Part shown: positions 16,593-26,700 of the stretch, in pieces
Layout of the letters: every line of letters begins with the position of its first letter
How positions within the stretch are numbered: the stretch's first letter is position 1
From: Spirosoma sp.
GTDB taxonomy: Bacteria; Bacteroidota; Bacteroidia; Cytophagales; Spirosomataceae
DNA length: 64,000 nt
Assembly: GCF_026391055.1 (NCBI RefSeq)
Contig: NZ_JAPLET010000030.1
Coordinates: 434,001 to 498,000 of the forward strand
Direction of reading: 5' to 3'
Program-made: the position numbers and the translations under genes
The notes under the pieces: model-generated
What the model was told of the DNA's origin: nothing
Database searches by the model: none
The model's input: the letters and a program-made list of their open reading frames with translations, nothing else

Positions 16593-17297
16593 ATGCTCAC
16601 GCCCGCCCAGCAATCCACCCTCGGTTATCACCTTCGCGAGACGAACCTGCTCACAAACGAGGAATTAATTCTCGAATTGACTGACCATTACACCACGGCT
16701 CTGCTCGACCGTATGGCGCAGGGCATGACCTTCGAAACCGCCCTGACGGATACCCAACAGGCGTTTGGGGGTCGTAACGGGTTGCAGAAAATGGAGCGTC
16801 AGTACAACCGGGTCACCTTCCGGCAGTACGATGAGCGTTGGCGTCAGGCATTAGTTATGCAATTTCAGAAACCGTTGTTATGGCGGCAAACGCTGCCCAT
16901 CTACGCGGTTATACTTCTCCTATCTTTTGTTATTTACTCACCTAATCCAGCGAATGGATTGGAGTTGGATGACGACTTCTATTATGGCTTTGCAAGTGGA
17001 ACGCTTCTGGGGTTTATTATCTTGCTAATGAGCTTAATGTGGCCTTACCTAAAAACTGTGTTCAGGCATGGATTTTACAACGTCCCTACCGAAGCACTGT
17101 ATTTGGTCACACGCCATTCCGTACTACTTCTCATCATGTATGGAGCAGGAGGAATGGGGTTTCTAGGAATTTTCCCCTTCCTGCCTTATCCTGTTCAGCC
17201 TATGCTCATTTCGCTTTACCTGGGATTCGTTGGCCTGTACACGCGAACCGGCAATATTATGTATGAATCGCTGTATGACGTTTATCCAAATCGATAA
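16593..17297 (+). CDS. PadR-linked membrane protein, type B copy 2
   Basis: The function is unknown; 234 residues. It starts MLTPAQQSTLGYHLRETNLL and carries LELTDHYTTALLDRMAQGMTF and AFGGRNGLQKMERQY, matching the type B gene at 15162. About four hydrophobic segments follow from residue 105. It is the last gene of the padR operon and ends 40 bases before the convergent glycosyltransferase, with a weak hairpin (AACCA..CG / CG..TGGTT) between them. Confidence 0.83.
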   Translation: MLTPAQQSTLGYHLRETNLLTNEELILELTDHYTTALLDRMAQGMTFETALTDTQQAFGGRNGLQKMERQYNRVTFRQYDERWRQALVMQFQKPLLWRQTLPIYAVILLLSFVIYSPNPANGLELDDDFYYGFASGTLLGFIILLMSLMWPYLKTVFRHGFYNVPTEALYLVTRHSVLLLIMYGAGGMGFLGIFPFLPYPVQPMLISLYLGFVGLYTRTGNIMYESLYDVYPNR

Positions 17298-17336
17298 ATA
17301 GTCCTGAACCAATAGCGCAAAGCCGGACGCCACTGG

Positions 17337-18407
17337 TTAGGGATTCACCAGCCCCTCATATAACTGCCAATATTCTGTCGCCACCTTTGGCCAGCTAAAT
17401 CCGGCCGCCCGTCTGCGGAGACGCTCCTCGCGCAGGGAATTCTGGCCGAAATCGTGGAGCCCATCGTGCAGTACTTTGGCCATATTCTCCGGCTCGAAAT
17501 CTTCGAAGTAATACGCTTCTTTGCCACCTACTTCGGGTAAGCTCGTGAGGTTGGAAATGAACACCGGCTTGCCAAATGTCATGGCTTCGGCAACGGGCAA
17601 ACCGAACCCTTCTGCCAAGGAGGGGAACAAAAATGCTTCACAATGAGCGTAAAGCCACGACTTAGTCGCTTCATCGACCGGGCCAGGCATTAGCAACCGG
17701 TCAGCGACGCCCAGTTTTTGTGCCTGCTCGCGGATGTGCTGCGCATAGGGGTGTCCATCCGGACCCGCTAGGATCAGCCGGTAGTCGGGGAAAGCTTCGA
17801 GCAGCGGCAAGAGGGTGTGTATGTTTTTCTTGGGATGCAAAACGCCGACAAACAGAAAAAACGGGTGATCGTTGCCCTCCAGAAAAGCCGGTCGCGGGCC
17901 ATCGGCCCGAAGATCGTGTTCGCTAATCGCTACACCGTTCGTGATCACCCGAACCGGCTTTGTATCGGGCACACGAAGCTGCTGCTTTACCACCGAGGCC
18001 GTGTAGACCGAAATAGCCGTCAGCGCATCCGCCCGGTCCACTTTTCGCTGTAGCGTTACCAGCTTACGGGCTTTCTTGGCCTCAGAATAATCGACGCGTT
18101 CCAGAAAATTCAGGTCATGAATCGTCAGAATCATCTTCGCCTTGTCGTGCGGCAGGTAGGCCGACTCCTGATGCAGGCAGTGCCATACCTCATAAGTACC
18201 GGGTGTCCAAAATTTTCGTAGCCACGACGCTTCTATGTACGACACCGTATCGCCGAATACACCGGTTTCTCCTTTCGGAACAAGAAACGTCAATTTCCAC
18301 CCGTCGTGACGCTGACGAACCAGTTCGTGGCCGAGGTGTAAACAAACCTGGCCCAGACCACTGTTGAGGTCGCGCAGGCGTTCGGCGTCGATAAAGAGAG
18401 AAGGCAT
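17337..18407 (-). CDS. Glycosyltransferase family 4 (GT-B fold)
   Basis: A cytoplasmic retaining sugar transferase of 356 residues. The C-terminal Rossmann half carries FFLFVGVLHPKKNIHTLL and the GT4 E-x7-E signature EAFLFPSLAEGFGLPVAEAM; the N-terminal half has GLGQVCLHLGHEL. The acceptor is unknown; cell-surface polysaccharide or glycolipid synthesis is likely. The ATG at 18407 (MPSLFIDAERL) is preferred over a TTG at 18428, because a -7-like CAATTTTG overlaps the TTG. It stands alone, convergent with the padR operon and back to back with hemE. Confidence 0.9.
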   Translation of the reverse strand: MPSLFIDAERLRDLNSGLGQVCLHLGHELVRQRHDGWKLTFLVPKGETGVFGDTVSYIEASWLRKFWTPGTYEVWHCLHQESAYLPHDKAKMILTIHDLNFLERVDYSEAKKARKLVTLQRKVDRADALTAISVYTASVVKQQLRVPDTKPVRVITNGVAISEHDLRADGPRPAFLEGNDHPFFLFVGVLHPKKNIHTLLPLLEAFPDYRLILAGPDGHPYAQHIREQAQKLGVADRLLMPGPVDEATKSWLYAHCEAFLFPSLAEGFGLPVAEAMTFGKPVFISNLTSLPEVGGKEAYYFEDFEPENMAKVLHDGLHDFGQNSLREERLRRRAAGFSWPKVATEYWQLYEGLVNP

Positions 18408-18455
18408 ACCAGTTGAAGATTTCGACAAAATTGGGAAATTTTAAGAGTACTTCGT

Positions 18456-18514
18456 CTGAAAGTAAAAAAGCCGTGCCACGATTCTGAACCGTGGCACGGC
18501 TTTTTTACTTTCAG
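18456..18514. terminator. Long bidirectional hairpin between the glycosyltransferase and hemE
   Basis: A perfect 25-bp inverted repeat (18456-18480 with 18490-18514). It has a GC core GCCGTGCCACG and a run of Ts in both directions, so it can terminate transcription on either strand. It is unusual in lying between two divergent genes. Confidence 0.85.
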
Positions 18515-18569
18515 TTAAACAAAACAAATCACACGAATCATTTCAATCATAAAAATCCCGGTTCAGACT

Positions 18570-18577
18570 TACTTTTG
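18570..18577 (+). promoter_or_regulatory. -7 promoter element of hemE
   Basis: TACTTTTG matches TAnnTTTG and ends 4 bases before the ATG at 18582. The predicted mRNA has essentially no leader. Confidence 0.65.
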
Positions 18578-18581
18578 CACC

Positions 18582-19616
18582 ATGACTTTACAAAATGACT
18601 TGTTGCTCCGCACCGCGCGGGGTGAATTGACCGAGCGGGTGCCGGTCTGGATGATGCGGCAGGCGGGGCGGGTCTTACCGCAATACCGGGCTGTTCGGGA
18701 GCGAGCCGGGAGCTTCATCACGTTGGCTAAAACCCCCGAGCTGGCCGCTGAAGTGACGATCCAACCGGTCGACGCCTTCGATGTAGATGCAGCTATCATC
18801 TTCTCGGATATCCTTGTCGTACCCGAAGCGATGGGCCTCCCCTACGAAATGATCGAAAGCCGGGGACCCGTTTTCCCGACCACCGTCCGTAATCAGGCCG
18901 ATCTGAGTCGCCTGCGCGTGGCCGATGCTGAAAGCGATCTGGGCTATGTGCTCGACGCCATTAAACTAACCAAAAAAGAGCTGAACAATCGAGTGCCACT
19001 CATTGGCTTTGCCGGAGCCCCGTTCACCATTTTCTGCTACATGACCGAAGGCAAAGGCTCGAAGACCTTCTCAGTAGCCAAGAAACTGCTGTATACCGAC
19101 CCCAACTTTGCTCACGCCCTGCTTCAGCAAATTACGGATAGTACGATCGCGTATTTACAGGCACAGATTCGGGCGGGCGTCGATCTGGTTCAGATTTTCG
19201 ATTCGTGGGCGGGCATTCTCTCGCCGGAGCAATACCGAACGTTTTCGCTGCCTTACATCAAACAGATTTGTGATGTGATTTCCGGAACGCCGGACCGTGA
19301 CGTGCCCGTGACAGTTTTTGCCAAAGGGGCTTTCTTCGCCCGGCACGAAATTGGTCAGCTGAGTTGCGACGTGGTAGGACTGGACTGGAACATGGACCCC
19401 AAAGAGTCGCGGGCGTTAATCCCGGACCGGGTGTTGCAGGGCAATTTAGACCCTTGTGTGTTATACGCTGATTTTGCTCAGATTCGGGCAGAAGCGAAAC
19501 AGATGCTTAGCGATTTCGGTCATCAGCATTACATTGCTAACCTCGGCCACGGCATCTACCCCGATACTGATCCCGACAAGGCCCGGTGTTTTGTGGATGC
19601 CATTAAAGAGATGTAA
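18582..19616 (+). CDS. hemE: Uroporphyrinogen decarboxylase
   Basis: The enzyme decarboxylates uroporphyrinogen III to coproporphyrinogen III in heme synthesis, in the cytoplasm. At 344 residues it has the normal length. The N-terminal signature [16 protein letters not shown] and the conserved [11 protein letters not shown] and [12 protein letters not shown] segments are present, together with [11 protein letters not shown] near the C-terminus. It is monocistronic with its own promoter and is not next to other hem genes here. Confidence 0.97.
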   Translation: MTLQNDLLLRTARGELTERVPVWMMRQAGRVLPQYRAVRERAGSFITLAKTPELAAEVTIQPVDAFDVDAAIIFSDILVVPEAMGLPYEMIESRGPVFPTTVRNQADLSRLRVADAESDLGYVLDAIKLTKKELNNRVPLIGFAGAPFTIFCYMTEGKGSKTFSVAKKLLYTDPNFAHALLQQITDSTIAYLQAQIRAGVDLVQIFDSWAGILSPEQYRTFSLPYIKQICDVISGTPDRDVPVTVFAKGAFFARHEIGQLSCDVVGLDWNMDPKESRALIPDRVLQGNLDPCVLYADFAQIRAEAKQMLSDFGHQHYIANLGHGIYPDTDPDKARCFVDAIKEM

Positions 19617-19671
19617 ACGCGTTGTTTGCCAATAGTGCCTGATCCCGATAACGTCAGGCCCCGGTTCGGTG

Positions 19672-19775
19672 CTGTCAGGTTTAAGAACCTAACAGGTAAG
19701 GTTTCTCAAAACCTTTGCGTTTAAACACATAGACGGTTTTGAGAAACCTTACTATGCCGGGTTTAAGAACCCGGC
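19672..19775. repeat. Cluster of REP-like hairpins at a convergent junction
   Basis: Three palindromes follow one another. The first is CTGTCAGGTT-TAAG-AACCTAACAG (19672-19695, one mismatch). The second is a perfect 17-bp inverted repeat (19697-19713 with 19735-19751) with core GGTTTCTCAAAACC. The third is GCCGGGTT-TAAG-AACCCGGC (19756-19775). The GGTT-TAAG-AACC core occurs twice and resembles the hairpins at 12032 and 36369. It separates hemE from the convergent kinase gene. Confidence 0.85.
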
Positions 19776-19800
19776 GTCACATCATCATGATGCCTTCTCT

Positions 19801-20778
19801 TTACAAACTCTCTTTGGCTTCCTGCTTCAGCAGGGCCTTATCAATAGGTACTACACCAACCGATTCGCAAACCAGTCCACCGCCCAGGTTCGACAACCCT
19901 GCAATAATGTGAGGGGGTTGCTGGAGAGCCACACAGCAGGCCGCAATACTGATAACGGTATCGCCCGCGCCGGAAACATCGGCAATTTTGCGGATGTGAG
20001 CCGGTAGTTTCAGCCGTTCCCCTTTGTAATCAATATAAGCACCCCGCTCCGAGAGCGTAATCAGGGCACCTTTCAGGTTCAGGGTTTCCTTCAACTGGTT
20101 GACAACGGCCTGAAACTCCTCCGGTTTATCGACGTCAAAATCTACTTTCAACCCCTCTCGCAGCTCTTTAAGATTCGGCTTGAACAACGTAGTATTCTGG
20201 TACGACAGGAAGTTTCGTTTCTTGGGATCAACAACCGTTGGAACGCCCTGCTCATTGGCAAAATCCGTTATTTCGGCAATGGCTTCTTTACTGAGCACCC
20301 CCTTGTCGTAATCTTCAAAAATAACGACATGGCAGGTTGGGATCAGTTCTTTTGCTTTGGTAATTAACCGCGTTCGTTCGTCGGTAGTAATGTATTTATC
20401 CGTTTCCGTATCTACCCGAACCACCTGCTGGGAACCGGCAATGATGCGTTCTTTAATGGTCGTGATCCGGTCTGCGCTTCGAATGAGCCCATCGCAGTTG
20501 AGGCCCCGGTTGCAGAGTTCCTGTTCGAGCTGGTCGCCCGGTGCATCAGTACCGATGATGGAGCAAATAATGGCTTCCGCTCCCAGCGCCTGTACGTTCA
20601 GCAGTACGTTTCCGGCTCCCCCCAAACGTAACTCGCGCCGGTCGACCGTTACGACAGGAACCGGTGCTTCGGGCGAAATCCGCTCAACGCGCCCCCATAC
20701 GTAGGAGTCGAGCATCACATCGCCAACAATTAACACGCGAAGTTTATCGAACTGATCGAACAGCTCGTCAATAGACAT
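19801..20778 (-). CDS. D-glycero-beta-D-manno-heptose-7-phosphate kinase (RfaE1/HldE kinase domain type)
   Basis: A PfkB-family sugar kinase of 325 residues that phosphorylates heptose-7-phosphate at C1 for ADP-heptose and LPS core synthesis. The motifs are VLIVGDVMLDSYVWGRVERISPEAP, the GGAGNVLLN sugar-binding segment, DPKKRNF and the ATP/anion-hole DVSGAGDTV. The nucleotidyltransferase half found in bifunctional HldE is absent, as is common in Bacteroidota. The ATG at 20778 (MSIDELFDQF) fits the family; the frame is open to 20832. Related ribokinases are less likely given the N-terminal signature. Confidence 0.9.
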   Translation of the reverse strand: MSIDELFDQFDKLRVLIVGDVMLDSYVWGRVERISPEAPVPVVTVDRRELRLGGAGNVLLNVQALGAEAIICSIIGTDAPGDQLEQELCNRGLNCDGLIRSADRITTIKERIIAGSQQVVRVDTETDKYITTDERTRLITKAKELIPTCHVVIFEDYDKGVLSKEAIAEITDFANEQGVPTVVDPKKRNFLSYQNTTLFKPNLKELREGLKVDFDVDKPEEFQAVVNQLKETLNLKGALITLSERGAYIDYKGERLKLPAHIRKIADVSGAGDTVISIAACCVALQQPPHIIAGLSNLGGGLVCESVGVVPIDKALLKQEAKESL

Positions 20779-20892
20779 ATCCAAGACACCAACCGGACTC
20801 ATATTCACCAAACAGCTTGTTTCAGGATACAAAGAAACGAAACGGCAACGCCTTTTCCGAAAGCATGTATTGTCTTTGATGGAATGGAGCGA

Positions 20893-22413
20893 TCATCGAA
20901 CCGTAATGAGGTTGAGTAACAGATCGGGTTTTACAAATAACACGATGATAGGTACCACCAAACCAACCGCCAGCCAGACCGCTGCTGCGGGCAGGCGAAC
21001 AGGGATATTCTGTTCGGAGTCTTCCGATGCCGGACGAAAAAATAGCAGGAACGGAATTTTGAGGTAATAGACCAGCGAAATCAGGGCGTTAAGCAAACCT
21101 AAGCCAAACAGCGCCAGCAGCCAGGTATCGCCACGTTGCTGGTAAGCGTCATACAAGGCAGAAAACGACAGGAGCTTAGCTGTAAAGCCCACCGTTGGCG
21201 GCAGGCCCGTCAGGGCCAGCATCACGACCGTCAGTGCAACAGCCAGCAATGGTTGCTTGGCCCCCAAACCGGCAAAATTTTTGATCGTAAGTCGGCTTCC
21301 GTTACTCCGGGCCAACAGGTCGATGAGAAAGAAAGCAGCCAGCGAAATAAACAGGTAAGTACCAATGTAAAACAATACCGCATCGAAACCGGCTTCGTTG
21401 AACGCAACCACACCCACCAGCAGAAAACCGGCGTGGGCAATGGTCGAATACGCCAGCAGCCGCTTGGCATCTGTTTGCCGCAGAGCCGACAGGTTACCGA
21501 TCAAGATACCCGCCAGCGCCAGAACGGCCAATGGCGTTTGTAGCACAACGGCCGTTGTACCACCCGCCGGTACTTCGATAGGCAAGGCCGTTACCACCCG
21601 CATCAACACCAGCACCGCAGCGGCTTTGGGAGCCACCGAAAAAAAAGCGGCTACCGGCACAGGGGCCGCTTCGTAAGCATCGGGGGTCCAGACGTGAAAC
21701 GGCACGCCAGCCAGTTTAAATAACAGTCCGGCCAGCGTCAGCAGCATCGCTACAGCAACAATTGCCCCGTCCTGCCGGGCCAGCTCCGCTCCGAATGCTT
21801 CAGCGGTGAGGTCGAGGGTGCCGGTCATGCCATACAGCAACGACATACCGTAGAGCATAACGGCCGAACTGATCGCCCCGAACAGCAGGTATTTGATACC
21901 GCCCTCGGAGGCTTTCCGGTCGGCGGTGAGGGCAGTTAATAAGTAAGAGCAGATGGAGACCAGTTCGATGCTCAGGTAGATGCTGAGCATGTTGACGGAC
22001 AAAGTCATCAGGAACAACCCAAGCGTCATGGCAATCAGCAGGGAATACCATTCCAGCGGCAGTTTCGGCCGGTCGATGGCCTGATTGATGGGCGATGTAA
22101 ACGCTTCGTACAACACGACACACGCAGCGCTCAGAGCAACGACCAGCTGAATAAAAATGGCCTGCTGATCGACAAAGAGCAGGTGCATGAACAGAAAACC
22201 GCGTGTGGGCAAGAGCACGGCCCAGCCGCCAGCCACCAGCAGTACGGCAACACTTAATCCAGCCAGGTATAAACGAGCTTTGGGTAAGGCTAATGACCGA
22301 ACCAGAAGGAGTTCGGCAATTAACACAACACAAAAAGCTACAGACAGCCAGATTTCCGGTCCGAAACCGCCGAGGCTGCTTAAAATGTCGTTTAATTGGT
22401 CGGTAAGCGGCAA
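20893..22413 (-). CDS. nuoN: NADH-quinone oxidoreductase subunit N, isolated from other nuo genes
   Basis: A proton-pumping antiporter-like subunit of complex I with about 14 membrane helices over 506 residues. The conserved core LLFKLAGVPFHVWTPDAYEAAP, the LLAYSTIAHAGFLLVG segment and LTGLPPTVGFTAK identify NuoN. In most nuo operons nuoN follows nuoM. Here the upstream neighbour is a TerC gene, and no other nuo gene lies in the window, so it is probably detached or at an operon end whose partners are elsewhere. Confidence 0.95.
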   Translation of the reverse strand: MPLTDQLNDILSSLGGFGPEIWLSVAFCVVLIAELLLVRSLALPKARLYLAGLSVAVLLVAGGWAVLLPTRGFLFMHLLFVDQQAIFIQLVVALSAACVVLYEAFTSPINQAIDRPKLPLEWYSLLIAMTLGLFLMTLSVNMLSIYLSIELVSICSYLLTALTADRKASEGGIKYLLFGAISSAVMLYGMSLLYGMTGTLDLTAEAFGAELARQDGAIVAVAMLLTLAGLLFKLAGVPFHVWTPDAYEAAPVPVAAFFSVAPKAAAVLVLMRVVTALPIEVPAGGTTAVVLQTPLAVLALAGILIGNLSALRQTDAKRLLAYSTIAHAGFLLVGVVAFNEAGFDAVLFYIGTYLFISLAAFFLIDLLARSNGSRLTIKNFAGLGAKQPLLAVALTVVMLALTGLPPTVGFTAKLLSFSALYDAYQQRGDTWLLALFGLGLLNALISLVYYLKIPFLLFFRPASEDSEQNIPVRLPAAAVWLAVGLVVPIIVLFVKPDLLLNLITVR

Positions 22414-22461
22414 AATAGTGATTGGTAAAAGTGGTGAGAGTAGGTGAAAGTAGTTGGCGTG

Positions 22462-22499
22462 AGTGGAGTGATTGAGTTTACTAGTTCAATCACTCCACT
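22462..22499. repeat. Inverted repeat of GAGTGGAGTG words
   Basis: 14-bp arms (22462-22475 with 22486-22499) carry AGTGGAGTGATTGA and its complement. Related words extend from 22432 to 22512. It lies between nuoN and the terC-like gene, which share an orientation. Confidence 0.75.
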
Positions 22500-22521
22500 A
22501 CTCCACACTCTTAAATGAAAC

Positions 22522-23337
22522 CTAAATCATCCCATCGCGGTCGGGTCGTCCTTCATAGCCGCGCAGTTTTACCGGCGTCTGCGTTTTACGTAACCGAATA
22601 TTGAGGAATTCGACCAGTAGCGAGAAGGCAATGGCGAAGTATAAATACCCTTTTGGCACAACGCCCACTTCCTGCTTGAAAATGACAACTTCAGACAGGT
22701 GGGCTCCTTCGGCCACGAGCATAAACCCGATCATGATCAAAAACGCCAATCCCAGCATTTGTATGGTTGGGTGCTCATTAACAAACGAGCCGACAGGCCC
22801 GGCGAAAAACATCATAATTACCACCGACAGAACCACTGCAATCATCATGATCGTTACGTTCTGGGTCAGGCCAATGGCTGTCAGGATGGAGTCGATGGAA
22901 AAGACGATGTTGGTAACGGCTATCTGCGTAACCACACTGGAGATCGTGGCTTTTCCTTTGATACCCCCTCCCTCAATTTCTTCTTCTTCACCCCCTTCCA
23001 ACTTGTGGTGAATTTCGGATGTGGCTTTATATAAGAGGAACAATCCGCCCGCAAACAGAATCAGGCTCTGACCGGTCAAAGCCGCTTTAAACCAGCCAGC
23101 ATCAATGTGCGTGAAAGGTTTACTAAGTGATATAACAAATGAAATACCCATCAATAGCGCCAACCGGAAAGCCATGGCCAGCATTAAGCCGATATTCCGC
23201 GCTTTGGGCTGATCATTCCGGGCTAGTTTATTGGCCGCAATGGAAATGAAGATGATATTGTCGATACCCAGAACAATTTCGAGAAATGTCAGGGTAAGCA
23301 GGCTGACGATGGACTCAGCAGTAAAAAGATCGCTCAT
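22522..23337 (-). CDS. TerC family integral membrane protein
   Basis: A 271-residue inner-membrane protein with about seven helices. TerC hallmarks are LEIVLGIDNIIFISI in the first helix and NIVFSIDSILTAIG in the middle, with the acidic residues thought to bind metal. The family is linked to Mn2+ export and tellurite resistance. A cytoplasmic acidic loop (GGEEEEIEGGG) separates the two halves. A -7-like CACCTTTG lies upstream on the minus strand. It may be co-transcribed with nuoN, although a word-type hairpin intervenes. Confidence 0.93.
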   Translation of the reverse strand: MSDLFTAESIVSLLTLTFLEIVLGIDNIIFISIAANKLARNDQPKARNIGLMLAMAFRLALLMGISFVISLSKPFTHIDAGWFKAALTGQSLILFAGGLFLLYKATSEIHHKLEGGEEEEIEGGGIKGKATISSVVTQIAVTNIVFSIDSILTAIGLTQNVTIMMIAVVLSVVIMMFFAGPVGSFVNEHPTIQMLGLAFLIMIGFMLVAEGAHLSEVVIFKQEVGVVPKGYLYFAIAFSLLVEFLNIRLRKTQTPVKLRGYEGRPDRDGMI

Positions 23338-23711
23338 ACGTGAACAAAGGTGAAGGCCAAAATTACCCCCTGCCGTTCAGGTCTGCAACAACTTGTTCAA
23401 GAAAGAACGCTGCATCGGACAAAAGGTGGGTAGGTTTGACGGTTGGTAAATGGCCACAACCCTGGGGCGCTGGCAACGAAACAAGGATTAGCTTCGTATA
23501 GTTATACTACACAGGGTGACCCAGCTTAACAGGAAGCGTCGAAAATTACCAACAGAAACTGCACAGTTTCATAAATAAAAGATATTTGTGGACATTTGAT
23601 TGCTTTAAAACAAGCTGGTAACATATTTACCGTTGGCTCGTTATAAACGCAATGCGTAGTAATCTGATTCGATCCTAAACCGGTTAGTTACCCGTCAAAA
23701 CTCAGCGTCTT
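23338..23711. other. Intergenic region between divergent terC-like and tamB genes
   Basis: 374 bases with no convincing gene. Its left end carries the terC-like upstream region. The right third is AT-rich with several TTTG motifs (23584-23597) that may serve tamB, but no exact TAnnTTTG with good spacing was found. Confidence 0.5.
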
Positions 23712-26700
23712 GTGTCGAAACTGTTTGTCCGAATTTTACTTGGTTTATTAGCTATCGTGCTGTTGCTGGCAGGATTTGTGGTCATTATTGCCACAACACC
23801 CTGGGGGCAGCAACTGGTTACCCGGCAGGTAAACTCCTATCTCGCCCAGAAACTTCAGTCGCCCTTTCACATCGGGCGTATCCGTTACTCCATTCCCGAT
23901 TGGGTTGAACTGGAAGATGTTTTCTTTAAAACCCCGAAAGGTGATACACTCCTCAACGGAGGCCGAATGCGTGTCGACCTCGATATGTGGGGCTTACTCA
24001 ACAACCGCGTTGCCATTAACCAGATCGAACTGGAACATATTCGCCTGAATATCAGCCGAACATTACCCGACACGGCTTTCAACTTTCAATACATCCTTAA
24101 CGCATTTGATACAGGCGCAGCGCCGGAACCATCCGATACGGTGTCGACACCCATGGCCATCAACCTGACGGGGATTGCCCTGAAAGATGTTCGTATCAAG
24201 TATAAGGACGACGTTACCGGGGCCGATGTCAATGCCTATATGGACAGTCTGCGGGCGGGCTTTAGCGCCACAGACGTTACTACTTCTAAATACCATTTGT
24301 CTAATGTAGCCGTCAACGGACTTGACGTGTATACCCGATTGTACGAAGGGTTACCAACGCCCCCCGGCGCACCCAGCAAACCCGGCGATACTCTCGATCT
24401 GGCCCTCGGAAAGTGGCAGATCAACCGGGCCAGATGGGACATCCGGGTCGAAACGGCCGACTTTAAGACCAAAGGTAGTGCCGAACGGCTGGCCATGGAA
24501 TCCGATTATTTTTACCTGGATGGCGAAAAGATAGGCATTAAATCCCTCGACCTAGCTAACGCCGATGTGGCAGCTACCCTGACGAAACCGACGAAAAAAG
24601 CCGTCCCTACCCCACCATCGGCAACGTCGGCGATTACCCCCGGCTGGCAGGCCCGGCTAACCAATGTGCGGTTTGCCAACAATCGCATACGGTACGATGA
24701 TGAAACGGCACCCCGGCAAAAAACAGGCCTTGACTATGGCCACCTCGATTTACAAAATCTGGGCATCGACGGCCGTTTCCTGGTTTATCAGGACTTGGGC
24801 AAACGGGGGCAGCGCATTAGTGGACAGTTGCGAAATGGCCGGTTTCGAGCCACCAGCGGCTTCGTTCTTCAGCAACTCGAAGGCAACATTTTATATACCG
24901 ACACGACAACCACAATCACCAAACTCTACGTACAAACGCCAACAAGTTTGCTGCGGGATCAACTGGTGCTTCGGTATGACTCGCTCGGCCAACTGACAGA
25001 CCCCCGTTTTGCCAAACGCGTAGCCGTTCGGGTCAACCTGCGGCAAAGCCGGTTATCGGTTGAGGATGTTCTTCAACTGGCACCTTTCCTGGCCGATACA
25101 CCGCCCTTCGCGGGTAATCGAGGGGGTGTTTTCCGGGCCAATGCTCAGGCCACGGGTACACTAGCTGCCCTAAACCTGCCCCGTCTGGAATTCGATATGC
25201 TGTCCGGGACCAGAATCAGAGCCAGCGGCCGGTTAACCAACGTAACGGACCCCGACCGCATCGGCGTCGATATGGCCATTCAGGATGCAACCACGAATCT
25301 GGCCGACATCAACAAGCTGGTGCCAAAAGGAACAATACCTTCATCCATTGCACTACCTCCCTCCTTTAACCTGACGGGTAAGCTGAAAGGCGCGCTAAAT
25401 GACCTTGTTCTGGATGCCAAACTGAACACCGCTTGGGGTACGGCCGGGTTTGATGGGCGGTTGGCCGGGTTCGTCGCCGGAAAGAACCAGACATACAAAG
25501 GCACGCTTAATCTGAACGATTTCGATGCTGGTAAATGGCTCAAACAAACGGGTACGGTTGGGAAAATTACCGGACGCGCTACGGTCGATGGGCGAGGCAT
25601 TGATGTAAATACGCTGACTACCCGCTTCGATCTGGCCATACAATCGGCCGAGCTGAACGGATACCGCTACCAGAATCTCGACGCCGAAGGCCGACTGGCG
25701 AATGGAAATCTTAATCTGGTGGGTGCGCTGAAAGACCCGAACGCCAACCTGGCCCTCGACATCAAAGCCAATTTAAAAGGTAATTTCCCAAGCGTGGCGG
25801 GACAAACGGTCATTAATGAGCTGAACCTTCAGCAACTAAAACTGTACAAAGACCCGCTCTCGCTGAAAGGCAAGATCAACCTCGACATGGCTTCTACGGA
25901 CCCCGCTAAACCCGTTGGTACCGTTTCGGCCAGCGATGCCGTAGTGACCCTGAGTGGCAAAAGCTATCCGGTTGATTCTCTTTATGCCCGCCTATCGGCT
26001 GATGGGGCCATTAAAAATGTTGTCGCTCAACTGCCGGGTGCTCAACTCCGCCTGAACGGGCAGTTCGAGTATGCCCAGTTGTACGACATCATTGCCGGGG
26101 AGATTAGCCAATATATTGCCCTTCCCTCGCTGACGTACAAACGCATTCCGCCCCCACATGCGTTTACGCTTAATCTGAAGGCGTATCAAAACCCGTTGTT
26201 CCAGGCGTTTGTCCCGGCACTTACCCGGATGGACACCGTTCGGTTCAACGCTTATCTGGATAACACACGTGATACAACGTTATCGGCAACGCTGCGCACC
26301 GGAGTGGTCGTATACGACACAACTACGCTACAAGGGAGCACAATGGCGATACGAGGTGCTAACAACCAATTGAAAGTAGACGGGCGCATAGACGGCGTAC
26401 TATATAATGGCATTACAATTCGACAGACCAACATAAATGGTATTGCGGCCAACAATCGCTTCCGGTTTGCCGTCGTCAATAAAGATTCCATCAACCAGGA
26501 TCTGCACGGCCTTTCGGGAACGCTCACTGTAATCGACTCCACTTACCGGTTTCAGTTTGCCCCCAACGGTCTGCTGACGAACTACCAACGCTGGCAAACC
26601 GATACGTCGGGGTTTGCTCAGTACGGCAGTGATGGTGTGCTGATCAACCGCTTGCACATCGAAACAGACCAACAATCGCTGGAAATCAGTAGTACCGAAC

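Noticed and set aside
18456-18514. Attenuator or riboswitch for hemE
   Set aside because: The predicted hemE promoter lies downstream of this hairpin, so it would not be in the hemE mRNA.
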